NCBI GenBank assembly: GCA_023511565.1
Contig: JAIMBE010000009.1
Coordinates: forward strand, 1 to 33,570
Direction of reading: 5' to 3'
Origin: Bacillota bacterium
GTDB lineage: Bacteria > Acidobacteriota > Terriglobia > Acidiferrales > UBA7541
DNA length: 33,570 nucleotides
Shown here: one piece after another, positions 15,642-22,279 of the stretch
Layout of the letters: each line of letters starts with the position of its first letter
Numbering within the stretch: the first letter of the stretch is position 1
Program-made: the position numbers and the translations under genes
The notes under the pieces: model-generated
What the model saw: the letters and a program-made list of their open reading frames with translations, nothing else
Database searches by the model: none
Told to the model about the DNA's origin: nothing

Positions 15642-15670
15642 TTGAAATTTCCACTCCAGCGCGGTAATTT
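15642..15670 (+). promoter_or_regulatory. Candidate promoter of the molybdenum hydroxylase operon
   Basis: TTGAAA (15642-15647), 17-base spacer, TAATTT (15665-15670), 57 bases before the first gene of the operon. The -35 matches five of six and abuts the GC palindrome. Confidence 0.45.
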
Positions 15671-15726
15671 GCCCGGGACTTCTTCCAGCACGCAGCCGCG
15701 ACTTCCTCGGCGGCAGAGGGGGACCG

Positions 15727-16215
15727 ATGGGCGTCGTCATCCAGATGCGCGTCAATGGGAAAACCCAACAGCATGAAGTCGAACCACGACTGCTGCTGGT
15801 TCACTATCTGCGGGATGTGCTGGGTCTGACGGGCACGCACATCGGCTGCGAGACCTCGATCTGCGGTGCCTGTACGGTGTTGCTCGGTGGCAAGGCGGTG
15901 AAGTCCTGCACCCTGCTTGCCGTTCAAGCCGATGGTGCTGACGTGGTGACCATCGAAGGCCTGGCTGCTCTGGGGGGCAACGGCGGTTTGCATCCGGTGC
16001 AGGAAGGTTTCTGGGAAAAGCACGGCCTGCAGTGCGGCTACTGCACACCTGGGATGATCCTGGCTGCGGTGGAATTGCTGCAGACGAATCCGAAGCCTAA
16101 AGAAGAAGAAATTCGCCGGGCGATCGCCGGCAATCTGTGTCGCTGCACCGGCTACCAGCACATTGTGGACGCCGTACAATACGCGGCAAGGAAAATGGCC
16201 GCGGCAAAGCGCTAG
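15727..16215 (+). CDS. Molybdenum hydroxylase (2Fe-2S) iron-sulfur subunit, CoxS/XdhC-like
   Basis: Small electron-transfer subunit of a xanthine dehydrogenase/CO dehydrogenase-type molybdenum hydroxylase. The 162 residues contain both [2Fe-2S] clusters: the ferredoxin-type set C41, C46, C49, C61 ([11 protein letters not shown]) and the helical set C103, C106, C138, C140 ([19 protein letters not shown]). The start at 15727 has an upstream agaggggg. First gene of the operon; the large subunit follows 43 bases downstream. A TTGAAA/TAATTT promoter candidate with 17-base spacing lies upstream at 15642-15670. Confidence 0.95.
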   Translation: MGVVIQMRVNGKTQQHEVEPRLLLVHYLRDVLGLTGTHIGCETSICGACTVLLGGKAVKSCTLLAVQADGADVVTIEGLAALGGNGGLHPVQEGFWEKHGLQCGYCTPGMILAAVELLQTNPKPKEEEIRRAIAGNLCRCTGYQHIVDAVQYAARKMAAAKR

Positions 16216-16258
16216 GCGCATCCGGTTCCCGCACGACATCGGCCGGACAGGGGGAAAT

Positions 16259-18655
16259 ATGGCCACAGCGACTCGCTACATGGGCCGCCCGCTCAAGCGG
16301 AAAGAAGATCCCCGGTTGATTCAGGGGCTGTCCCACTATGTGGACGACCTGCGTCTGCCCGATATGCACTACGTCGTCTTCGTCCGCAGTCCGCACGCCC
16401 ATGCCCGGATTCGCTCGATGGACACGTCCCGCGCCCAGACCGCGCCGGGCGTGCTGGCGGTGCTGACCGGTCAGGACCTGGGCAATGCCGTGGGTGTAAT
16501 TCCCTGTGCCGCGCAGTTGCCGGAGATGAAGCTGGCGCTGCGGCCGCCGCTGGCCACAGAGCGGGTGCTGTTTGTCGGTGAGCCAGTAGCACTCGTAGTG
16601 GCCGTAGACCGTTATGCCGCGCGCGATGCCGCCGAACTGGTCGAAGTGGAATATGAGCCGCTCACCCCGATCGTGGACCCGGAAAAAGCCCTCGCCCGAG
16701 GCGCGCCCGTACTCCATCCGCAGTATTCCGACAACGTGGCCTATCGCTGGGAACTCGAAGGGGGTGACGTCGGAGCGGCCTTTCAGAAGGCCGACAAGGT
16801 TGTCCGCCAGAAGATGGTGAACCAGCGGTTGATTCCCGTGGCCCTGGAGCCGCGGGCGGTGGTGGCCAACTACAAGCCGGGCGAAAACAAACTAACGGTT
16901 TGGTCGACGACCCAGATCCCGCACCTGCTGCGCACACAGATTGCCGCGGCGCTCGGTGTGCCCGAGTACATCGTGCATGTGATTGCGCCGGAAGTCGGCG
17001 GAGGCTTCGGCAGCAAGTTGAACGTCTACGCCGAGGAGGTGCTGGTGGCTCACCTGGCCATGCGGCTTGGCAAGCCGGTGAAGTGGACGGAATCGCGCCG
17101 GGAAAATTTCCAGGCGACGATCCACGGCCGCGACCAGATCGCCACGATGGAGCTTGCGGTCAAACGCGACGGCACCCTGCTGGGCCTGCGCTGCCACATC
17201 CTGGCGGACCTGGGGGCCTACTACCAGTTGCTTACGCCGCTGATCCCCACCCTGACCGGCCTGATGATCTGCGGCTGCTACAAAATCCCGGCCGTGCGCG
17301 TGGAAATCACCGGCGCCTTTACGAACAAAATGGCTACCGACGCCTATCGCGGGGCCGGCCGGCCGGAGGCGACCTATTTTATCGAGCGGGCGATCGACAT
17401 GGTGGCCGCCGAGTTGAAAAAAGACCCGGCAGAGATCCGCCGCAAGAACTTCCCGAAGCCGAAAGAGTTTCCCTACGCAACCCCCACCGGCCTGATCTAC
17501 GACAGCGCGAACTATCCGAAAAGTCTGGACATGGCCTTGAAGAAGTCCGGCTACCGCAGACTCCGCGCCCAACAGGCCAAACTGCGACGTCAGGGTCGTT
17601 ACCTGGGCATCGGCCTTTCCACCTACGTAGAAATCTGTGCCATGGGGCCTTCGAGCGCCATGCCCGCTGGTGGCTGGGAATCCGCTACGGTGCGCATCGA
17701 ACCGACCGGCAAAGTGAACATTCTCACCGGCGCTTCGCCGCACGGGCAGGGGCAGGAGACCAGCTTTGCGCAGATTGCCGCTGACCTGCTGGGGCTCGAG
17801 CCCGACGACATCCACGTGGTGCACGGCGATACCGCCATCGTGCCCTATGGCATCGGCACCTTTGGCAGTCGGGCCACGGCCGTCGGGGGCACCGCTGTGT
17901 ACACCGCGCTCGTGAAGATCCGCGACAAACTCGCGACCATCGCCGGCCATATCCTGCAGGAAGATCCGCAACGGCTCGTCTTCCGCGACAAGAAAATTTT
18001 CCTGAAATCCAACCCGGCGAAATCGGTGGCGTTTGCCGAGGCGGTTGGCGCGGCCTACATTGCAAAGGCGCTGCCGGCAGGGATGGAGCCGGGACTGGAG
18101 GCCACGCACTTCTTCGAGCCGTCGAATTTCACCTTCCCGTTCGGTGCCCATGTGGCTGTTGTCGAAGTGGACCCCGAAACCGGCGAAGTGCATCTGCAGC
18201 GCTACGTGGCCGTCGACGACTGTGGCAACGTGATCAACCCGTTGCTCGTGGATGGACAGGTCCACGGCGGCATCGTGCAGGCTCTGGGCCAGGCGTTTCT
18301 AGAAGAAGCGGTCTACGATGAAAACGGCCAGCTCATCACCGGCGAGCTGACCGACTACGCCATACCGCGCGCCTGGGATGTACCGCGGTTGGAGACGGCG
18401 CGCACCGTCACGCCCTCGCCGGTCAACCCGCTGGGCGTTAAGGGCGTCGGCGAAGCCGGCACCATCGGCGCCACACCCGCTCTGGTGAACGCCGTTGTGG
18501 ATGCGCTGGCCCCGTTCGGCGTGCGCCATCTGGACATGCCGACCAAGCGTGAACGCATCTGGCAGCTCATCCGCAAGTTCAAGCCGACCGGATCCCGCCC
18601 GGCAACGAAACGGGTCGGAGACGGCCGGGGCCGCCGCGGCCGGAGGAAGCGATGA
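16259..18655 (+). CDS. Molybdenum hydroxylase large subunit (form II CoxL / xanthine dehydrogenase family)
   Basis: Molybdopterin-binding catalytic subunit of 798 residues. The ATG at 16259 follows agggggaaat; in-frame codons upstream are not homologous. The active-site loop reads AYRGAGR (362-368), the form II signature, not the AYxCSFR of form I aerobic CO dehydrogenase. The base glutamate is in GVGEAGTIG (E732), and GGGFGSK is the cofactor-binding region. Form II enzymes include proteins of uncertain substrate, so CO oxidation should not be assumed. The last 20 residues are strikingly Arg-rich. The stop overlaps the FAD-subunit start in an ATGA. Confidence 0.94.
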   Translation: MATATRYMGRPLKRKEDPRLIQGLSHYVDDLRLPDMHYVVFVRSPHAHARIRSMDTSRAQTAPGVLAVLTGQDLGNAVGVIPCAAQLPEMKLALRPPLATERVLFVGEPVALVVAVDRYAARDAAELVEVEYEPLTPIVDPEKALARGAPVLHPQYSDNVAYRWELEGGDVGAAFQKADKVVRQKMVNQRLIPVALEPRAVVANYKPGENKLTVWSTTQIPHLLRTQIAAALGVPEYIVHVIAPEVGGGFGSKLNVYAEEVLVAHLAMRLGKPVKWTESRRENFQATIHGRDQIATMELAVKRDGTLLGLRCHILADLGAYYQLLTPLIPTLTGLMICGCYKIPAVRVEITGAFTNKMATDAYRGAGRPEATYFIERAIDMVAAELKKDPAEIRRKNFPKPKEFPYATPTGLIYDSANYPKSLDMALKKSGYRRLRAQQAKLRRQGRYLGIGLSTYVEICAMGPSSAMPAGGWESATVRIEPTGKVNILTGASPHGQGQETSFAQIAADLLGLEPDDIHVVHGDTAIVPYGIGTFGSRATAVGGTAVYTALVKIRDKLATIAGHILQEDPQRLVFRDKKIFLKSNPAKSVAFAEAVGAAYIAKALPAGMEPGLEATHFFEPSNFTFPFGAHVAVVEVDPETGEVHLQRYVAVDDCGNVINPLLVDGQVHGGIVQALGQAFLEEAVYDENGQLITGELTDYAIPRAWDVPRLETARTVTPSPVNPLGVKGVGEAGTIGATPALVNAVVDALAPFGVRHLDMPTKRERIWQLIRKFKPTGSRPATKRVGDGRGRRGRRKR

Positions 18656-19533
18656 TCCCCGCAGCTTTTGAATACCACGCGCCAAAGTCGCTGGAAGAAG
18701 CTTTGCGGCTGCTCAGCCGGCACGGCAACGAGGCCAAGATTCTGGCCGGCGGCCACAGCCTGCTGCCGCTGATGAAGCTCCGGCTGGCGGCACCGCGCTG
18801 TGTGATTGACATTGGCCGAATCCAGGCCCTGCGCTACATCCGCGAAGAAAACGGGCGGATCGCCATCGGGGCGCTCACGACACATACCGAGGTTCTGGAA
18901 TCACCGCTGCTGCGCGCGAAATGTCCTTTGCTGCCGCAGACGGCCTGGGAGATTGGCGACGTCCAGGTGCGCAACCGGGGCACTGTTGGCTGGAGCCTGG
19001 CGCATGCCGACCCGGCTGCCGACTATCCCGCCGCCGTGCTCGCCCTCGACGCCGAACTGGTGGCCGCTTCAGTCCATGGCACGCGCACTCTGCGGGCCAT
19101 GGAGTTTTTTGTGGATATGCTGACCGCCGCGCTGCTGCCCGGCGAAATCCTAACCGAAGTTCGCGTGCCGATCTTGCCCCCCAGGACCGGTACCGCGTAT
19201 CGGAAACTGCATCAGCCGGCCTCCGGATATGCTCTGGTCGGGGCTGCGGCTTGTCTTACGCTGGGGCCGGGCGGGATTGTGGAACGCGTGGCCGTAGGCC
19301 TTACCGGTGTTGGCCCGAAGGCGTATCGCGCCGTCGCTGTCGAAAAAGCGCTGGCCGGCAAGAAAGCGTCCGAGAAACTGCTGACCGGAGCCGCACGCCA
19401 CGCTGTCCCGGAGCACGTCGAGCCGTTGTCGGATCTGCAGGCTTCCGCCGAGTATCGGACGGCGATGGCGGTCGTGTTCGTTCGCCGGGCGCTCGAAAGC
19501 GCCCTGGCCCGCGCCCAGGGCAAGCCTAGGTGA
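18652..19533 (+). CDS. Molybdenum hydroxylase FAD-binding subunit (CoxM-like)
   Basis: FAD-binding medium subunit of 293 residues that passes electrons from the iron-sulfur subunit to an acceptor. The two flavin motifs are present: AGGHSLLPLMKLR (32-44) and VRNRGTVGWSLAHADPAAD (VGWS in place of the commoner IGGS or IGGN). The C-terminal CO_deh_flav_C region follows (about 180-285). There is no cysteine-rich insertion for an extra 4Fe-4S cluster, so it is not a 4-hydroxybenzoyl-CoA reductase beta subunit. The start is in an ATGA overlap with the large-subunit stop, giving the order S-L-M. Confidence 0.94.
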   Translation: MIPAAFEYHAPKSLEEALRLLSRHGNEAKILAGGHSLLPLMKLRLAAPRCVIDIGRIQALRYIREENGRIAIGALTTHTEVLESPLLRAKCPLLPQTAWEIGDVQVRNRGTVGWSLAHADPAADYPAAVLALDAELVAASVHGTRTLRAMEFFVDMLTAALLPGEILTEVRVPILPPRTGTAYRKLHQPASGYALVGAAACLTLGPGGIVERVAVGLTGVGPKAYRAVAVEKALAGKKASEKLLTGAARHAVPEHVEPLSDLQASAEYRTAMAVVFVRRALESALARAQGKPR

Positions 19534-19534
19534 C

Positions 19535-19553
19535 GGCACCCGCTGTCGGTGCC
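19535..19553 (+). other. Hairpin between FAD subunit and CoxG-like gene
   Basis: GGCACC, loop cgctgtc, GGTGCC directly after the FAD-subunit stop. No T tract follows. A second hairpin (19572-19587, GCAGG/CCTGC) covers the ggggag ahead of the CoxG-like ATG. Possible mRNA processing or translation tuning. Confidence 0.3.
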
Positions 19554-19591
19554 TTACCTCTGTCTGACCCGGCAGGGGAGATCCTGCACCC

Positions 19592-20029
19592 ATGAAACTA
19601 CAAGGCAGTTACACGCTGCCAGCAAAACGGGAGGCGGTCTGGCAACTGCTGAACGATCCACAGCGGCTGGCAGAATGCCTGCCCGGCTGTGAACAACTGG
19701 AAGTGGTTGGCGTGGATCACTACCGGGTCCGGCTGAAGCTCGGGATGGCTGCCATTTCCGGCAACTACACCGGGTCGGTGAAACTGACCGAAAAAAAGCC
19801 GCCGGCCTGGTGCCGGATGAGTGTCGAAGGGCAAGGGGCCGCCGGGTTTGTGCAAGGGGAGGCGAAAATCGAGCTGGCCGGCGAGGGCAACCAGACCGTT
19901 GTGCGCTATGCCGGCGAAGCCAGCGTCGGCGGATTGATCGCTTCGGTGGGCAATCGGATGATGGAGCTCGCGGCCCGGCGCATCCTGGAGCAGTTCTTTG
20001 CCAACCTGGCCAGCCAGCTGCGCACCTAG
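19592..20029 (+). CDS. CoxG-like SRPBCC-fold protein
   Basis: A 145-residue protein of the carbon monoxide dehydrogenase subunit G family, with a START/SRPBCC lipid-binding fold. Family marks are the N-terminal LQGSYTLPAKREAVWQLLND, ECLPGCEQLE, ISGNYTGSVKLTEKKPP and the C-terminal helix VGNRMMELAARRILEQFFANL. In known systems CoxG helps anchor the hydroxylase to the membrane. It follows the FAD subunit by 58 bases, a gap holding two small hairpins; the second partly covers the Shine-Dalgarno ggggag. It has no C-terminal membrane helix in this copy. Confidence 0.9.
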   Translation: MKLQGSYTLPAKREAVWQLLNDPQRLAECLPGCEQLEVVGVDHYRVRLKLGMAAISGNYTGSVKLTEKKPPAWCRMSVEGQGAAGFVQGEAKIELAGEGNQTVVRYAGEASVGGLIASVGNRMMELAARRILEQFFANLASQLRT

Positions 20030-20059
20030 GCATCGGAAAACTCCGCTGGGTTCTGCTCG

Positions 20060-20278
20060 ATGCCCGTGATCTTCACCGCCTTGCGGTATTACTGGGTGGC
20101 TGCCAAGGGCTACCGGCTGCAGCCCTGGCGCAGTCCTTATCTGCGCTGGCGCATGGAGACATTTTTCGGTCCGGAGACAGCCGCGTTCGATGCGGCCGGA
20201 TTTTTTCGACTGCTGTGGCGTGAGCGTGCCCGCCTGCAGCGATTCCTGGTCTGGGCTGACGGGCTGCGGCGTCTGTGA
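20060..20278 (+). CDS. Small Arg/aromatic-rich hypothetical protein after CoxG
   Basis: A 72-residue basic protein rich in Arg, Trp, Tyr and Phe (YYWVAAKGYRLQPW, SPYLRWRMETFFG, FFRLLWRERARLQRF). It starts 30 bases after coxG and stays in the operon direction. The ribosome binding site is weak, so the start is uncertain. Its composition, without a hydrophobic core typical of a globular domain, suggests a small helical membrane-surface or protein-binding factor. I recognise no named family. Possibly a conserved partner of the molybdenum hydroxylase. Confidence 0.65.
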   Translation: MPVIFTALRYYWVAAKGYRLQPWRSPYLRWRMETFFGPETAAFDAAGFFRLLWRERARLQRFLVWADGLRRL

Positions 20279-20343
20279 CTCCCCACGTTTCTTTCGGTGG
20301 GAACTTCATTGCGGCGCATTGGCTTGTCCCGGTCTATAGGGCG

Positions 20344-20349
20344 TATAAT
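20344..20349 (+). promoter_or_regulatory. Consensus -10 element upstream of amrS
   Basis: A perfect TATAAT, 65 bases before the ATG at 20415, with no clear -35 at standard spacing. Separates amrS from the hydroxylase operon. A weak hairpin (CCCAC/GTGGG, 20282-20301) precedes it. Confidence 0.45.
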
Positions 20350-20414
20350 AAAGCGGTGCACTCAGCCCGCCTGCGGATGCTCGATCGCCAGTTTGGTTGT
20401 GCGCGGATTTTGCC

Positions 20415-21536
20415 ATGCAAGAATTGAAGGTTTTGCAGAAGACCGCCACGCTGCACGAGGCCCGGTGGTGGGAACCGGAGCCGGGCGGCAAGGTGCACTG
20501 TTACCTGTGCCCGCGGCATTGCCACATCGGCCCCGGCCAGAGCGGCTTTTGCTTCATCCGGATCAACCAAGGCGGTAAGCTGTACAGCCTGGGCTATGCA
20601 TCCCCCGCCGCCATCCAGATTGACCCCATCGAGAAGAAACCGCTGAACCATTTCCTTCCGGGCACGCGGATCTTTTCGCTGGGCACGGCCGGATGCAACA
20701 TGGGCTGCTTTTTCTGCCAGAACTGGGACATCTCCAAGTCCCGGCATGATCAGGTGCACTCGCGCTACCTACCCCCGGAAGATGTGGTCGCCCTGGCCCT
20801 CCGCTATGGTTGTCCATCGATTGCCTTCACCTACAACGAGCCAACCATCTGGGGGGAGTACGTCGTGGACATCTGCCACGTGGCCAAGCAATACGGTCTG
20901 AACACCGTGATGGTAACCAACGGCTATGTGACCTACGAAGCCTTCCACGATATCTACGACCACGTGGACGCCGCCAATGTCGACTTAAAAGCCTTCACCG
21001 AGCAGTTCTATGCCAAAATCACCCTGACCCACCTGAAACCTGTGCTGGAGACCCTGACCTGGCTGAAGCAGGAGACTAACGTTTGGTTCGAAATCACCAA
21101 TCTGATCATCCCCACCCTCAACGACGACCCCAAAGAGATCCGTTCGCTCGCCGAGTGGGTGTTGGAACACCTGGGGCCGGATGTGCCGCTCCATTTCACT
21201 GCGTTCCATCCCGACTTCAAGTTGCGCGACAAGCCACCCACGCCGCCCGAAACCCTGCACCGGGCGCGTCGCCTCGCGCTGGACGTGGGCCTGCACTTTG
21301 TCTACGAGGGCAACATCTTCAGCGAGGGTGCGCACACCTACTGCCCCGGCTGCGGTGTGATCCTGATCCGCCGCTCTTGGCACGATGTACTGGAAAACCG
21401 CTTGCGCAAGGGCACCTGTCCTGACTGCGGCTGTACGATCCCGGGTGTCTGGACCAATCCCTACGGGAAAACAAAACACAAGCCCCACCATCCGACCGCG
21501 CAGCTCGCCGCGAAACACGACGACCTGAATCTATAG
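20415..21536 (+). CDS. amrS: AmmeMemoRadiSam system radical SAM enzyme AmrS
   Basis: Radical SAM protein of 373 residues. The cluster motif is CNMGCFFC (C94, C98, C101). The family-typical N-terminal cysteine set (C29, C32, C36, C46 in CYLCPRHCHIGPGQSGFC) and a C-terminal zinc-ribbon-like pair (CPGC and CPDC) are present, as are FTYNEPTIW and ANVDLKAF. The ATG at 20415 is chosen over a TTG 18 bases earlier. AmrS usually lies with AMMECR1 and Memo-like partners, but none is in this window. A TATAAT is centred about 69 bases upstream. The substrate of this family is not firmly established. Confidence 0.92.
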   Translation: MQELKVLQKTATLHEARWWEPEPGGKVHCYLCPRHCHIGPGQSGFCFIRINQGGKLYSLGYASPAAIQIDPIEKKPLNHFLPGTRIFSLGTAGCNMGCFFCQNWDISKSRHDQVHSRYLPPEDVVALALRYGCPSIAFTYNEPTIWGEYVVDICHVAKQYGLNTVMVTNGYVTYEAFHDIYDHVDAANVDLKAFTEQFYAKITLTHLKPVLETLTWLKQETNVWFEITNLIIPTLNDDPKEIRSLAEWVLEHLGPDVPLHFTAFHPDFKLRDKPPTPPETLHRARRLALDVGLHFVYEGNIFSEGAHTYCPGCGVILIRRSWHDVLENRLRKGTCPDCGCTIPGVWTNPYGKTKHKPHHPTAQLAAKHDDLNL

Positions 21537-21640
21537 CTGCTGGCCTCCCAGCGGGGGACCTGCTCTCGGCCTCGACGGATACCCATGTGGAGTCCGGCGC
21601 CTGACCAAACAAGAACCTGTTCGCTTGGCGGGTCGTTTCG

Positions 21641-22279
21641 CTAGAACGAGCGGTAATAGCCCGGACCGACACGGAGGCCATGGTGCCAGTCAACAGGAAA
21701 TGCCCACCAGATCAGTGAACCGACCACGGATTGGCCTACCGCCAGCGGCAGCAGGTTTCGCTCGCGCGCAAACAGCCAGGCCATCAGCGTTCCTCCAAGC
21801 AGCGTGGATGGCACCAGGACCGGGTTCGGCCAGTGTGCGGCGGCGAAGATGATTCCTGCACAGAACGCGGCCAGCCCTTGTCGTTGTGTCAGCGTAAGCA
21901 GCCGATTCATCAGAAACGAGTTCAGCGCCACCTGTTGCAGCAAGCAGAATGCAAAGTAGCGCCACAGCCGATCGAAGGACCAGAATCCGGCGGGCAGGGT
22001 GGTCGGTGCGCCCCGAACAAACCCGATGGCCAGCAGCAACACCGCCGCGAGCAAGAAATAGACCGCAGCGCGGCGCGTGGCGGACCCCAGATTGTCGGCA
22101 CGCCACCCGAGTGTGTGCGGCGTGTCGCGATGCAGCAGAAAGCTGGCCGTCAGCCAGACGGGAAAAATGAGCCAGAAACTGGGCCAGGCGAACTGTAGCT
22201 GCCAGATGAACCAGGGCACCAGCGCGGCCATTGCTGCCACGTCGAGCAGGGCCAGCTGGCGTCGCAGTCTTGCGTTCAC
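21641..22279 (-). CDS. CPBP-like (CAAX/Abi) intramembrane protein, catalytic residues largely lost
   Basis: A 212-residue protein with about six to seven membrane helices, resembling the CPBP (CAAX protease and bacteriocin-processing) family. The expected EExxxR motif is QQVALNSF (Q115, Q116), motif 2 keeps H149 in FAAAHWP, and the third motif reads GQSVVGS without the usual His/Asn. Only one metal-ligand residue is recognisable, so enzymatic activity is doubtful. The GTG start overlaps the upstream TGA by four bases (GTGA), so it is translationally coupled to the GH113 fusion gene. Confidence 0.7.
   Translation of the reverse strand: MNARLRRQLALLDVAAMAALVPWFIWQLQFAWPSFWLIFPVWLTASFLLHRDTPHTLGWRADNLGSATRRAAVYFLLAAVLLLAIGFVRGAPTTLPAGFWSFDRLWRYFAFCLLQQVALNSFLMNRLLTLTQRQGLAAFCAGIIFAAAHWPNPVLVPSTLLGGTLMAWLFARERNLLPLAVGQSVVGSLIWWAFPVDWHHGLRVGPGYYRSF

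Noticed and set aside
16892..18265. 457-residue - strand open frame
   Set aside because: Antisense shadow of the molybdenum hydroxylase large subunit, which has clear motifs on the other strand.
15727..19533. 4-hydroxybenzoyl-CoA reductase linked to the benzoate-CoA ligase
   Set aside because: The FAD subunit lacks the cysteine-rich insertion for an extra 4Fe-4S cluster, and the large subunit has a form II CoxL loop.
15727..19533. Genuine aerobic CO dehydrogenase
   Set aside because: The large subunit has AYRGAGR, not the form I AYxCSFR loop, so CO oxidation cannot be claimed.
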